Shown one piece after another: positions 33,454 to 42,853 of a DNA stretch of 64,000 bases (position 1 is its first letter; the number at the start of each line of letters is the position of its first letter). The translations under genes and the position numbers were made by a program. This DNA comes from Virgibacillus indicus. GTDB taxonomy: Bacteria; Bacillota; Bacilli; Bacillales; Amphibacillaceae. Under the pieces are notes generated by a model. It saw nothing but the letters and a program-made list of their open reading frames with translations. It was not told where the DNA came from and searched no databases. Location: assembly GCF_002266285.1 (NCBI RefSeq), contig NZ_NPMS01000003.1, positions 1 through 64,000 on the forward strand. The letters run 5' to 3'.

Positions 33454-33618
33454 GTGGACTACTATTACAATCCTGAAGTGAGATTTTTATTGATCAATCA
33501 ATCTGAGGAAACATATAAAGTCAACTATGTCCAAAACTCATTTCCGGCACCTGTGATTGGACCAAGGCCTCCCTACTACATTTATCCTGTCTACGAGCAA
33601 TATTATCCAGTCATTTAA
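33454..33618 (+). CDS. Small Tyr/Pro-rich protein
   Basis: 54 residues from GTG 33454 (AGGAGGAG 6 nt upstream); the longer frame to 33376 runs over the RBS. N-terminal DYYYNPEVRFLLINQ; C-terminal PRPPYYIYPVYEQYYPVI is Tyr/Pro-rich as in small spore-coat proteins. Possibly a coat or crust component by composition only. Confidence 0.6.
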   Translation: MDYYYNPEVRFLLINQSEETYKVNYVQNSFPAPVIGPRPPYYIYPVYEQYYPVI

Positions 33619-33625
33619 GGATGAA

Positions 33626-33655
33626 AAAAGTGGCGGAGTAACCCCCGCCACTTAA
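33626..33655 (-). terminator. Terminator of acsA-like gene
   Basis: AAGTGGCGG / CCGCCACTT stem; the T-run lies on the minus strand. Confidence 0.8.
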
Positions 33656-33679
33656 TCTAGTAAACTAATTTGTTTTCAG

Positions 33680-35662
33680 CTACAGCTGTTCCTTAGCAAA
33701 CTGTATAAAATAATCCAGCGATTTAGGGTTATTCAATGAGCCTCTATTGACTACGTTATCAACAGATTTCCCCATAAGTATTTTCTTCACTGGAATTTCA
33801 AGTTTCTTCCCGTTTAACGTTTTAGGTAAGTCGGTTACTTCATAAATCCCTGTTGGCACGTGTCTTGGAGAACATTGTGTTCGGATTTGTTTTTTAACAG
33901 CTTTCCCGACTTCTTCAGTTAGTGTAAATCCATCCTTCATCTGCACAAATAAAGGGGTCAGCGAATCTCCATTATCCTTTGGTATATCGACAATCAGGCT
34001 GTCAGCAATTTCATTGACCTGATCCACTGCCCGGTAAATCTCACTTGTGCCAATCCGAATCCCTCCGCGGTTAATTGTGGCGTCTGATCGTCCGTAAATC
34101 ACACAGGTATGGCGATCAGTAATTTTTAAATAATCACCATGACACCAAATACCAGGAAAAATATCAAAATAACTATCATGCATTCTGCTGCCGTCTTCGT
34201 CATTCCAAAAGTAAATCGGCATCGAAGGGAAGGGCTCCGTTAAGACAAGCTCACCAACTTCATTTATTTCTGGATCTCCATCATCATTAAAGCTTTCAAT
34301 TTTAGCACCAAGTCCACGGCATTGCAGCTCTCCAGCATAAACCGGCAAAATCGGTGCCCCTAAAATAAATGCTGTGCAAACATCGGTCCCGCCACTTACT
34401 GATGCAATCCATAAATCTTCTTTCACATTATCATAGCACCACCTGAATCCTTCAGGCGGTAATGGAGATCCTGTTGAGCTGATACTCTTCAGATTACTTA
34501 AGTCAAATTCCTCACCAGGCTTAAGCTCTTCCTTCATACATGCTGTAATATAGCTTGCACTTGTTCCGAACAAAGTCATTTTTGTTTCTTCAGCAAACTT
34601 CCAAAGCATTTTTTTATCCGGATAAGCTGGATTTCCATCATATAAAATGATGGTGCTGCCTGTAAGTAAACCACCAACAAGGAAATTCCACATCATCCAT
34701 CCCGTTGTCGTATACCAGAAGAAACGGTCATCTTCACCTAAGTCAGCGTGGAAAGTCAGTGCTTTCAAATGCTCCAGCAGGATTCCGCCCTGACTCTGGA
34801 CTATTGGTTTAGGCTTTCCAGTTGTTCCTGAGGAGAAAAGCACCCACAGTGGGTCATTAAATGGGACATGTTCATATGTGAGTGGAACTTGTTTATCCGA
34901 TTTTATTGCCTCGCTCCAAAGTCTCACATTTTTAAGCCGGCTGAAATGATAATTTTGATTAAGGTATGGAATGGCAATTGTTGCCTTCAATGTTGGCAGC
35001 TCAGTTTGAATGCTTTCCACTACCTTGGTACGGTCAAAATCCTTTCCGCCATAGCGATAGCCATCAACGGTAATCATTACCTTTGGTTCAATCTGCTGAA
35101 ATCGATCGATGACACTCTGTGTGCCAAAGTCAGGGGAAGCACTTGACCAGATTGCTCCAAGACTTGCAGACGCAAGGAAGGCAACAATAGATTCATAGAT
35201 ATTCGGCATATATGCAACAATCCGGTCACCTTTTTCGATACCCAATTCTTTTAGCGTTTGCTGCAAAGCTGCAGTATCTTCATAAAGCTGGCCCCAAGTA
35301 ATCTCAGCTTTATCACGATTCTCCGAAGAATGGATAATTGCCGGTTTATCCATTTGGCGATTCCTGAAAATATGTTCTGTATAGTTGATTTCGGCCCCTT
35401 CAAACCATTTAGTTCCAGGCATTTGATGGGAGCTCAAGACCATGTTGTACGGTTGTTTGGATTGTACATCAAAATATTCCCACTGTGATTCCCAAAAAGC
35501 TTCTATTTCTTCGACAGACCACTGCCAGAGCGAGTGATAGTCCTCGAAATTTAAATTTTTATGTATTTTTATCCATTTCATATAATCATAAATATTTGAT
35601 TGCTCCTTCCAGCTTTCATCTGGTTTCCATAATAAAGTACCCTCTTTTATCTGTTCCATCAT
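33680..35662 (-). CDS. Acetoacetate-CoA ligase
   Basis: 660 residues, the usual length of acetoacetyl-CoA synthetase. ANL-superfamily motifs: LFSSGTTGKPKPIVQ (P-loop), TTTGWMMWNFLVGGLL, GTSASYI, SSTGSPLPPEGF, YGRSDATINRGGIRIGTSEIYR, and the catalytic Lys in TLNGKKLEIPVK. Converts acetoacetate, ATP and CoA to acetoacetyl-CoA for ketone-body or PHB-type metabolism. Single gene with GGAGGG before the ATG and a terminator after it. Confidence 0.93.
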   Translation of the reverse strand: MMEQIKEGTLLWKPDESWKEQSNIYDYMKWIKIHKNLNFEDYHSLWQWSVEEIEAFWESQWEYFDVQSKQPYNMVLSSHQMPGTKWFEGAEINYTEHIFRNRQMDKPAIIHSSENRDKAEITWGQLYEDTAALQQTLKELGIEKGDRIVAYMPNIYESIVAFLASASLGAIWSSASPDFGTQSVIDRFQQIEPKVMITVDGYRYGGKDFDRTKVVESIQTELPTLKATIAIPYLNQNYHFSRLKNVRLWSEAIKSDKQVPLTYEHVPFNDPLWVLFSSGTTGKPKPIVQSQGGILLEHLKALTFHADLGEDDRFFWYTTTGWMMWNFLVGGLLTGSTIILYDGNPAYPDKKMLWKFAEETKMTLFGTSASYITACMKEELKPGEEFDLSNLKSISSTGSPLPPEGFRWCYDNVKEDLWIASVSGGTDVCTAFILGAPILPVYAGELQCRGLGAKIESFNDDGDPEINEVGELVLTEPFPSMPIYFWNDEDGSRMHDSYFDIFPGIWCHGDYLKITDRHTCVIYGRSDATINRGGIRIGTSEIYRAVDQVNEIADSLIVDIPKDNGDSLTPLFVQMKDGFTLTEEVGKAVKKQIRTQCSPRHVPTGIYEVTDLPKTLNGKKLEIPVKKILMGKSVDNVVNRGSLNNPKSLDYFIQFAKEQL

Positions 35663-35730
35663 TACCCTCCTGAATAGTTAATAATTACTATTAGTATATG
35701 AAATCGCTTTCTTTGTGTAAAGCAACTAAT

Positions 35731-35760
35731 TAAAAAACTCCCGCAAACTGGCGGGAGTGG
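35731..35760 (-). terminator. Terminator of pfpI-like gene
   Basis: ACTCCCGC / GCGGGAGT stem, T-run on the minus strand. Confidence 0.85.
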
Positions 35761-35764
35761 GGTA

Positions 35765-36289
35765 TTATTGTACAGCCAATTTATCCGCCAATGCTTTTAC
35801 ATATGGCGGCAGGTCAGGTGGCCGGCGGCTTGATACGAGGTGACCGTCAACTACTACAGCTTCGTCGCTCCATGTTGCACCAGCATTAGCCATGTCATCT
35901 TTAATTCCAGGTGTACTTGTCACTTTTTTCCCTTTTAAAATATCTGCTGAAATAAGCACCCAGCCAGCATGACAGATTTGTCCGATCGGTTTTTTTGCAT
36001 CATTCATTTTTTTGATGAATTCCAGCACTTCGGGATAGCGCCTCAATTTATCCGGAGCCCAGCCGCCAGGAACAAGGATGGCGTCATAATCATCCGCACT
36101 AATATCAGTAAATGCATATGCCGATTCTGCGGGAACTCCATATTTTCCGATATACTTTTTATTTGCTTCTTTACCAACTAAATCTACCTGTGCTCCTTCT
36201 TCCTGCAAACGTAAAACAGGATACCAAAGCTCAAGGTCTTCGAAGTCGTTTTCCACAAGTGCAATAACCTTTTTATTTTCCAAACGCAT
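35765..36289 (-). CDS. DJ-1/PfpI-family protein (YhbO-like)
   Basis: 174 residues. Nucleophile elbow GQICHAGWVL with the conserved Cys followed by His, and the Glu-like acid region near DFEDLELWYPVLRL. PfpI/YhbO proteins are annotated as proteases or protein deglycases protecting against stress and glycation; which applies is uncertain. ATG with AAGGAGGG. Confidence 0.9.
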   Translation of the reverse strand: MRLENKKVIALVENDFEDLELWYPVLRLQEEGAQVDLVGKEANKKYIGKYGVPAESAYAFTDISADDYDAILVPGGWAPDKLRRYPEVLEFIKKMNDAKKPIGQICHAGWVLISADILKGKKVTSTPGIKDDMANAGATWSDEAVVVDGHLVSSRRPPDLPPYVKALADKLAVQ

Positions 36290-36362
36290 GAAATCCCTCC
36301 TTAACCTAGTAGATCAAGTGTAACAGAGCTCAAGTTCAATTTCGATTTTGATGCTGCCAGCT

Positions 36363-36773
36363 TTATTCCTTATTCTGTAAATGGGCATTTAATGAAGCTT
36401 CCACTTTTTTATAATACAGATAATATCCAGTCCAATTCAACATGTACATAATTATGAATATTAAGGTACTAATAATAATGGATACAATTGTAAATGGTAT
36501 CCAGCCCACACTTAATGCAATAATATACCAGACTGTAAGGGATAGAAATAAATGAATGATTGTCTTTTGCAGCATATTGCTGCCATCGCTTCCAAAGATA
36601 AGGGAAGATATGCCAAAGTAGATGCCTATTAAAAAACTTGCGCCCATGTGCATCCATATTTCTGAAACAGTTGATTCAAACTCACTGAATTTCATAATAG
36701 TAAGGGCAATAAATGTAAATATACCACCGAAGGCTATTCCAATCATGCTGCGTTTAAGTATTTCTACAATCAT
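36363..36773 (-). CDS. DUF3021 membrane protein (LytTR-system partner)
   Basis: 136 residues, four TM helices (about 10-30, 42-62, 70-92, 97-118). It begins 1 nt after the LytTR gene stop. DUF3021 proteins pair with small LytTR regulators and in streptococcal HdrRM/BrsRM-type systems the membrane partner restrains the regulator. By analogy this would be the membrane inhibitor of the neighbouring LytTR protein. Confidence 0.82.
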   Translation of the reverse strand: MIVEILKRSMIGIAFGGIFTFIALTIMKFSEFESTVSEIWMHMGASFLIGIYFGISSLIFGSDGSNMLQKTIIHLFLSLTVWYIIALSVGWIPFTIVSIIISTLIFIIMYMLNWTGYYLYYKKVEASLNAHLQNKE

Positions 36774-36774
36774 A

Positions 36775-37224
36775 TTATTGCCCTCCCTTAATCAGTTTTT
36801 CTTTTATTGGTCCCACATATTTTCTCGAAATATATTCTCTATTTCCAGAGTGAAAATAAACACAGAGGTTTCCGTTAAATGATAATTCAAATCGTGCAAT
36901 ACGATTAAGATTACCGATAACAGATTTCGAAAACCGCATGAATTCATGAGGAATCAAAATATCTTCTACTTCATAAAGCTTCATCTTTATTTCAAATTGT
37001 CGATCTTTCACAGTTGCAAATATTTTTCTATGTTCAGCAAAAATAAAATCAATCTCTTCAGGAGCGAGAAGAACTGTTTGATCAGATTCAACACCAAAAA
37101 GCCGAGGCTGTTTTCTTTTTTTTATTACTTTGACAATCTCTTCCAGCTCCTCAGACCATTCCTTTGCCTTTATGGTTATGGAGTCCTCCTCATAATTCTC
37201 ATCAATATCAATGTTTACTTTCAT
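36775..37224 (-). CDS. LytTR DNA-binding regulator
   Basis: 149 residues. N-terminal ~45 residues acidic, then a LytTR domain (about 50-145) with EEIDFIFAEHRKIFA, VEDILIPHEFMRFSKSVIGNL (cut, containing the F-x-R-x-x-K/S pattern in place of the usual FxRCHRS) and RKYVGPIKEKL. No receiver domain, as in LytTR regulatory systems. ATG 37224 with AGGGGG upstream. Third gene of the operon after an ABC exporter. Confidence 0.85.
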   Translation of the reverse strand: MKVNIDIDENYEEDSITIKAKEWSEELEEIVKVIKKRKQPRLFGVESDQTVLLAPEEIDFIFAEHRKIFATVKDRQFEIKMKLYEVEDILIPHEFMRFSKSVIGNLNRIARFELSFNGNLCVYFHSGNREYISRKYVGPIKEKLIKGGQ

Positions 37225-37256
37225 GTACAAACCCCCTGGACAGAACCCAAACTCTT

Positions 37257-38003
37257 TTAATGTACGGCACGCTTCAGGAAAAATGGATATCGAAGAATTG
37301 CTATAACAAACCCGGCAATACCAATTCCAAATAATATAAGAAGTGTTTGCATTAGTTCAGTGAATACGATATTACCTGCCATGGCATCCTGAAAAGCCTG
37401 ATGTGCCCAATATTGTGGAAGAAAACGACTAATCGCTTGCATGAAATCAGGCATCATTTCCAGTGGTACCCATAGCCCGCTTAGCATTGCACCACCCAAA
37501 GCAACAATTTGTGTAATGGCGATACCCATATTTTCTGTTCTTACAATAACTGCTAATGCCAATCCGACTCCCGTAACTGTAAACGTTAAAAATATGGAAA
37601 GAATCAGCAGAATGATAGGTTGACCTAGTGGAACGTCGTAGACAAGCCTTCCAAATAAAAATAATACAATAACCTGAATTATAACAATACACATAAATGG
37701 AATCCATTTGCCAAGCAGATAAAAGTAAGGGGAGATAGGTGTGCTTGCAACTCTCGTCGTCATCCCCTTATCTCTGTCTTTAATAAATGCGGAAACCATT
37801 GATATCATAATAAAAAATACAAACATGACAACATACCCCGGAACAATAGAGAGGATGACTTGCTGCCTTGTTGCATCATCCGTATTTGCAGTGAACATGG
37901 CTATGAATAATACCGTAAAGATAATCGGTAAAATCAGCATCCAAAAAAGTAATCCTCTGTCCTGAACATGTTTCTTTAATTCCATTACCATTATAGCATT
38001 CAT
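37257..38003 (-). CDS. ABC-2-type permease
   Basis: 248 residues, six TM helices with the ABC2 signature region LSGLWVPLEMMPDFMQAISRFLPQYW (cut) and the N-terminal ELKKHVQDRGLLFWMLILP coupling helix. It forms an exporter with the ATPase encoded 21 nt upstream. ATG with AGGAGG. Substrate unknown. Confidence 0.88.
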   Translation of the reverse strand: MNAIMVMELKKHVQDRGLLFWMLILPIIFTVLFIAMFTANTDDATRQQVILSIVPGYVVMFVFFIMISMVSAFIKDRDKGMTTRVASTPISPYFYLLGKWIPFMCIVIIQVIVLFLFGRLVYDVPLGQPIILLILSIFLTFTVTGVGLALAVIVRTENMGIAITQIVALGGAMLSGLWVPLEMMPDFMQAISRFLPQYWAHQAFQDAMAGNIVFTELMQTLLILFGIGIAGFVIAILRYPFFLKRAVH

Positions 38004-38024
38004 TTTTATTCCTCCTGATAAAAA

Positions 38025-38924
38025 TTATTCCCGAAGACTGCTGCCGGTCAATGTAAAGAATACATCCTCCAGCCGTGGGTGGACGAGTTCAAGACGATCG
38101 ATATCAATCTTGTTTTGACGGCAATATTTAATGATGTTTTCCATGGCGTTTAGAGGTTCTTGTGTTGATAGCAGATATCCGTCATTTTTATTAATAAATG
38201 ATCCATATTGTTCAAGCACTTCGGAATTGATATGACTTCCTCTTATGAAAATTGATGGTATTGCAAATTTCTGAAGCAGTTCCGATACAGAACCTTTTTC
38301 TATAATTTCTCCTTTGTCAATGAATGCAACATGATCACAAAGTCTTTCAACCTCCTCCATATAGTGACTGGCGTAAATGATGGTGCAGCCTTTACTTTTT
38401 AGTCCTTCTATCATTTGGAAAATGTACCTTCGTGACTGTGGATCAATTCCTACCGTAGGTTCATCCATAATGATGAGTTTTGGATCATGCATAAGTGCAC
38501 ATCCAATATTTAATCGGCGCTTCATTCCGCCGGAAAAAGTCGATATTTTATCTTTACTTCGTTCGCTCAGTCCCACAAGCTGCAACACTTCCTGTGCCCG
38601 CTGCCGCAATACCTTCCCCTTTATCCCATACAGTCTTCCAAAGAAATATAAATTCCCTGCTGCTGAGATGTCTTCTTCCAAACAAATATCCTGTGGAATA
38701 TAACCGATTTGCTCCTTTAATCCTCGATTAAGAACATTCTCATCAATGAGGGCCTCTCCTTTATAGTCATGAATAATGGAGGCAAGAATTTTTATTAATG
38801 TAGATTTACCAGCACCATTTGGACCAACAAGACCATAACAGCTTCCTTTAGGAATAAATAAAGATACTTCATGTAATGCTTGGATTTCTCCGTAATGTTT
38901 TTTTACATTATTTATCTTTAGCAA
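38025..38924 (-). CDS. ABC transporter ATP-binding protein
   Basis: 299 residues. Walker A GPNGAGKST, Q-loop YIPQD, signature FSGGMKRRL, Walker B LIIMDEPTVG, H-loop ASHYMEEVE, plus a ~80-residue C-terminal regulatory part typical of ABC-2 drug/antibiotic exporters (DrrA/CcmA-like). TTG start with AAGGAAGG 9 nt upstream. First gene of the operon ATPase-permease-LytTR-DUF3021; two palindromes upstream may be operator sites. Confidence 0.92.
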   Translation of the reverse strand: MLKINNVKKHYGEIQALHEVSLFIPKGSCYGLVGPNGAGKSTLIKILASIIHDYKGEALIDENVLNRGLKEQIGYIPQDICLEEDISAAGNLYFFGRLYGIKGKVLRQRAQEVLQLVGLSERSKDKISTFSGGMKRRLNIGCALMHDPKLIIMDEPTVGIDPQSRRYIFQMIEGLKSKGCTIIYASHYMEEVERLCDHVAFIDKGEIIEKGSVSELLQKFAIPSIFIRGSHINSEVLEQYGSFINKNDGYLLSTQEPLNAMENIIKYCRQNKIDIDRLELVHPRLEDVFFTLTGSSLRE

Positions 38925-38989
38925 TGGATTACACCTTCCTTTCCAATTTCCTCTATTATGGCAAAGGATTATTCTGAAAAGTGTATTAG

Positions 38990-39047
38990 TTGTATAACAT
39001 ACAAAAATGGATGTTTAAAAGCACTAAAAGTATGTATATAAATACAT
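38990..39047 (-). promoter_or_regulatory. Two dyads upstream of the ABC-LytTR operon
   Basis: TTGTAT-AAC-ATACAA (38990-39004) and ATGTAT-ATAA-ATACAT (39032-39047), centres about 42 bp apart (four helical turns). They are candidate operators of the LytTR protein or another regulator. Confidence 0.5.
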
Positions 39048-39055
39048 CAAAACAA

Positions 39056-39085
39056 AAACATCACCCAGCTAGTTGAGTGATGTTA
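39056..39085 (-). terminator. Terminator of zinc-ribbon gene
   Basis: AACATCAC / GTGATGTT stem; TTTTTGTTTTG follows on the minus strand. Confidence 0.8.
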
Positions 39086-39098
39086 TTGTTCTGATGCA

Positions 39099-39347
39099 TT
39101 AATTTTGATGGTATTCGGCAAACTTAATGAAAGACTGTTCATTTTCAACAAGTCCGCAAACTCCACACTGAATTTTATATAAGGGGCCATTATAAGAAAC
39201 ATGATAAGTTTCCAGATTTGCATCAGCGTAGTCTTCCATTATTTCACCTGTTTCACTATCTAATTTGACCGGTTTTGCTATCTGTTCGATAATGTTAAAA
39301 CGTGAACGGTTTGTCTTACAGTTGGGACAACGATAGGGCTGATTCAT
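39099..39347 (-). CDS. Small zinc-ribbon protein
   Basis: 82 residues with two Cys pairs (CPNC at about 7-10 and CGVC at about 62-65) enclosing a ~50-residue insert; the pairs probably bind one zinc. ATG 39347 follows GGAGGTG. Cytosolic; family not recognised. Confidence 0.7.
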   Translation of the reverse strand: MNQPYRCPNCKTNRSRFNIIEQIAKPVKLDSETGEIMEDYADANLETYHVSYNGPLYKIQCGVCGLVENEQSFIKFAEYHQN

Positions 39348-39401
39348 TGCAAACACCTCCAACAATTATTATCCCTGTTATTTGGTTACTTATTATTATT
39401 T

Positions 39402-39427
39402 GTTTAAAATTGTTGAAATATGGGTAA
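39402..39427 (+). promoter_or_regulatory. Sigma-B-type promoter of second BCCT gene
   Basis: GTTTAA (39402-39407), 14-bp spacer, GGGTAA (39422-39427). This matches the general-stress sigma-B consensus (GTTTAA, 12-15, GGGTAT) at 11 of 12 positions. It gives a leader of about 105 nt. Confidence 0.75.
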
Positions 39428-39541
39428 AAACTTTGCTAGTGTTATAAATAGTTTTTCAAAAAAATAAGTACATAAGCAAGACATAAAATACATTATTAAA
39501 AACTTGTGATTCAGCAAAAAAATACTTAGGAGGGTGAATAT

Positions 39542-41032
39542 ATGAAAAGTGTTACGAGAGTATTTTGGTACTCCCTTATTATATGTCTGGCTGTAGTGAT
39601 CTGGGGTTCGATCGCACCTGAGCAGCTGGAGGCATTTACAGCAAATATAACATCACTTATATCTGTCAATTTTGGCTGGTATTATTTACTGATTGTTGTA
39701 CTCATGCTGGCATTTTGTGTTTATTTAATATTTTCCCGATATGGCAGAGTAAAATTAGGAAAGGAAAATGATAAGCCCGAATTTAGCTTGCTTTCATGGT
39801 TTGCCATGCTGTTCAGTGCGGGAATGGGGATGGGGCTTGTATTCTGGACCACCGCTGAACCGATTTCGCATGCTTTTCTGGACTCCCCGGTTGCTGAACC
39901 TGGAACGGATGCTGCCATCAGAGACAGTCTGAAATATTCTTTTTTTCATTGGGGTGTACATGCATGGGCAGTTTATGGAATCGTTGCATTAGTATTAGCA
40001 TATTTCAAATTTCACCGCGATACTCCAGGGTTAATCAGTGCTACACTTGTCCCGTTGTTTGGTGAAAAAAGCATGGGTGGAATACCTGGGAAATTGATTG
40101 ACACGCTGGCGGTTTTTGCTACGGTCATAGGGGTAGCTGCAACACTTGGATTTGGCTCTGCTCAAATCAATGGCGGCATATCCTTTTTATCTGGAATACC
40201 GGAAACTTTTATAAACCAATTAATCATTTTAGTAGTTGCCACTGTCTTATTTATTGGATCGGCCTGGTCTGGTATTGGCAGAGGAATAAAATATTTGAGT
40301 AATATTAATATGGGACTTGCATTTATATTACTGCTGCTGTTATTCATTGTTGGTCCAACCCTTTATATATTAAATATGTTTACAACAACACTCGGCAGTT
40401 ATGTTTCCGACTTTTTTGATATGAGTTTGCGATTAGCGCCACTTAACGAAGATAACAGAAGCTGGATTAACGGCTGGACAATATTCTATTGGGCCTGGTG
40501 GGTATCATGGGCACCATTTGTAGGTATTTTCATTGCACGTATTTCAAAAGGGCGTACAGTGAAGGAGTTTATGCTTGGAGTATTATTTGTACCGGCAATT
40601 GTTTGTTTTATCTTTTTTGCAGTCTTTGGGGTGTCAGCATTGAACCTGGAGCAAAATGGCATCGCAAAAATTTCTGAGTTTTCTTTGGAGACTTCAACCT
40701 TCGGAGTTCTTGCTGAATATCCACTGGGAACATTAATGTCAATTATAACCATATTTGTGGTTGCCATTTTCTTCATCACATCAGCCGATTCGGCAACATT
40801 TGTATTGGGAATGCTCAGCACGAACGGAGAGATTAATCCGGCGAATACAGTAAAAATAACATGGGGAATTGTGCAATCGGCTGTTGCTGCCATTATCGTC
40901 TATTTTGGTGGAACACAGGGTCTGCAAAATATGCTCATCATAGCAGCATTGCCGTTCTCGGTCGTCATACTGCTAATGGGGGCATCCTTTTTCAAGATTG
41001 CAAGACAGGAGTACGGCCCAAGGAAGAAATAA
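39542..41032 (+). CDS. Glycine betaine transporter, BCCT family (OpuD-like)
   Basis: 496 residues, 12 TM. It retains the classical betaine-cage region WTIFYWAWWVSWAPFVG followed by IARISKGRTVKEF, and the sodium site FITSADSATFVLG; TM3-4 carries SAGMGMGLVFWTTAEP. This fits the sodium/betaine symporters OpuD and BetP. Starts 10 nt after AGGAGGG. The sigma-B-like promoter suggests osmotic or general-stress induction. Confidence 0.93.
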   Translation: MKSVTRVFWYSLIICLAVVIWGSIAPEQLEAFTANITSLISVNFGWYYLLIVVLMLAFCVYLIFSRYGRVKLGKENDKPEFSLLSWFAMLFSAGMGMGLVFWTTAEPISHAFLDSPVAEPGTDAAIRDSLKYSFFHWGVHAWAVYGIVALVLAYFKFHRDTPGLISATLVPLFGEKSMGGIPGKLIDTLAVFATVIGVAATLGFGSAQINGGISFLSGIPETFINQLIILVVATVLFIGSAWSGIGRGIKYLSNINMGLAFILLLLLFIVGPTLYILNMFTTTLGSYVSDFFDMSLRLAPLNEDNRSWINGWTIFYWAWWVSWAPFVGIFIARISKGRTVKEFMLGVLFVPAIVCFIFFAVFGVSALNLEQNGIAKISEFSLETSTFGVLAEYPLGTLMSIITIFVVAIFFITSADSATFVLGMLSTNGEINPANTVKITWGIVQSAVAAIIVYFGGTQGLQNMLIIAALPFSVVILLMGASFFKIARQEYGPRKK

Positions 41033-41035
41033 ATA

Positions 41036-41072
41036 AAAATGGACGAGTACAGATCCTGTATTCGTCCATTTA
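41036..41072. terminator. Terminator between converging genes
   Basis: 16-bp stem 41037-41052 / 41056-41071 with one mismatch, A-rich and T-rich flanks. Confidence 0.85.
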
Positions 41073-41073
41073 C

Positions 41074-41517
41074 TTAACTGAGCCAGTTTTTTAATTTAGA
41101 TAGAAGTGACTCCGATTTTTCCGGCTCTTTCTCATACTCTTCTGTTTCTTGCTCCTTCATAAAAATTTCTTCTTTATCTATCGCATGATCATAGGTTAAT
41201 ACAGCCCCAATATCTGTCTCATTTTCGTTATCTGTAATGGTTGTATAGGCAATATTGTATTTTTTTGCCAGAGCCTTTTCTTCTTTTAAAAATTTATATG
41301 CAACTTGACCATTGATCAAAAGCTCGGCACCTTTATTTTTCTTCATTGCTTCTTCCAGCGCATTAAGCCCCTTATCAGACATTACCTGTCCCTTTGTTAA
41401 AGCAAGCACAATTCGCTCCCTCAGTGTTCCCAGAAATTGTTCCCGTTCTGCTTCCTTAGGCCTTCTTGTACCATAAATTCCTTCAGTCAAATAATCATCG
41501 ACGCTTTTTTTGCTCAT
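41074..41517 (-). CDS. yueI: YueI-family protein (DUF1694)
   Basis: 147 residues. MSKKSVDDYLTEGIYGTRRPKEAE-type N-terminus, then FLGTLRERIVLALTKGQV and a variable acidic C-terminal tail; a common Bacilli protein of unknown function, related in fold to the L30e/L7Ae-like group. ATG with GAGG upstream. Confidence 0.9.
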   Translation of the reverse strand: MSKKSVDDYLTEGIYGTRRPKEAEREQFLGTLRERIVLALTKGQVMSDKGLNALEEAMKKNKGAELLINGQVAYKFLKEEKALAKKYNIAYTTITDNENETDIGAVLTYDHAIDKEEIFMKEQETEEYEKEPEKSESLLSKLKNWLS

Positions 41518-41628
41518 AAAAATTCCTCGCTTTTATCTTGGTATTATGGATAATTGTACAAATTTGTTTAATGGGAAGCAAATGATGAGGTTGTATTAAA
41601 TGTGAAAGATATCCGTCCGAAACCAAAA

Positions 41629-41668
41629 ACATCAGAAGCGATTCATCGCAATGAATCGCTTCTGATAA
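41629..41668 (-). terminator. Terminator of yfhD-like gene
   Basis: Perfect 16-bp stem (41631-41646 / 41651-41666), T-run on minus. Confidence 0.9.
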
Positions 41669-41671
41669 AAA

Positions 41672-41845
41672 CTATTTCCCGCGTTTAGCCCGTTTATCTG
41701 CTGCGCGGCTTCTTGCCTGAGCCTGTTTATCATTATGGTCGGCAAATTCCTCTGCAAATTCTACATCAATGCCATCGGTTAGCTGATTCTTAGGGGTTTG
41801 TGAAAGAAAGTTATTTTTTGACTTTCTGTGTTCATCTCTTCCCAT
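41672..41845 (-). CDS. YfhD-family small protein
   Basis: 57 residues, hydrophilic: LSQTPKNQLTDGIDVEFAEEFADHND (cut) and QARSRAADKRAKRGK match the YfhD pattern of Bacillus. ATG 41845 with GAGGTGGG; the longer frame to 41860 covers the RBS. Function unknown, possibly spore-related. Confidence 0.78.
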   Translation of the reverse strand: MGRDEHRKSKNNFLSQTPKNQLTDGIDVEFAEEFADHNDKQAQARSRAADKRAKRGK

Positions 41846-41921
41846 GTCATCCCACCTCATTTAAAGTAGATTGCAGAATTAGTATGTGTATAAATGAGCC
41901 GTTTACTATTTGAAAAAAATG

Positions 41922-42719
41922 CTATTTCCGGTCGCCGCCTAAAATATCAAATAATCCGCCGGCGATGCTTCCTTCTCCTTTGGACCCGCCTCTTTCTGGA
42001 GCTGCTGCGAATACTCTGCTTGCAAGTCGGCTGAATGGAAGAGATTGAATCCAAACAGTTCCAGGGCCTCTTAAAGTAGCGAAAAATAAACCTTCTCCTC
42101 CGAATAGGGCCGTTTTGACTCCACCAACAAATTCAATGTTATAGTCGATTCCTCCAGTCATTGCTACAAGGCACCCTGTATCGACTCGTAATGTTTCACC
42201 AGGTTCAAGCACTCTTTTATGAATCGTTCCACCGGCATGCACAAAAGCCATTCCATCTCCTTCAAGCTTTTGCATGATGAAGCCCTCTCCGCCAAAGAAG
42301 CCTGTTCCAATTTTACGCTGGAACTCAATTCCAACAGAGACGCCCTTTGCTGCTGCAAGAAATGCATCTTTTTGACAGATTAATTTTCCATTAATTTCAC
42401 TTAGATCCATTGGAATGATTTTTCCTGGATAGGGAGATGCAAAGGAAACATGCTTTTTTCCTGCGCCTTCATTGGTAAATGTTGTCATGAACAGACTTTC
42501 CCCGGTAATCACACGCTTTCCGGCTCCAAGAAGTTTCCCCATAATTCCACTTCCTTGTTTTTCAGAACCGTCACCAAAGATGGTTTCCATTTGAATCTGA
42601 TCATCCATCATCATTAAGCTGCCAGCCTCTGCAATTACTGTTTCCTGCGGGTCAAGTTCAACTTCCACAAATTGCATGTCATCCCCATAAAGTTTGTAGT
42701 CAATTTCGTGATTATTCAT
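41922..42719 (-). CDS. TIGR00266/AIM24-family protein
   Basis: 265 residues, beta-rich: [48 protein letters not shown] and a C-terminal GGLFDILGG. The AIM24/TIGR00266 family has a tryptophan-RNA-binding-attenuator-like fold; its bacterial role is unknown. ATG after AGGGAG. Confidence 0.9.
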   Translation of the reverse strand: MNNHEIDYKLYGDDMQFVEVELDPQETVIAEAGSLMMMDDQIQMETIFGDGSEKQGSGIMGKLLGAGKRVITGESLFMTTFTNEGAGKKHVSFASPYPGKIIPMDLSEINGKLICQKDAFLAAAKGVSVGIEFQRKIGTGFFGGEGFIMQKLEGDGMAFVHAGGTIHKRVLEPGETLRVDTGCLVAMTGGIDYNIEFVGGVKTALFGGEGLFFATLRGPGTVWIQSLPFSRLASRVFAAAPERGGSKGEGSIAGGLFDILGGDRK

Positions 42720-42853
42720 TTCTCCAGCTCCCTTAGTTTTATACTCCTTATTTGTACGTTAGTACCTATGAATTAGATTCGCTTCTTTTCTTAATTTCCC
42801 TTCAAATAATTATCACTTTTATTCATATACTAAGAAATAAGGAGGTAATTTTT

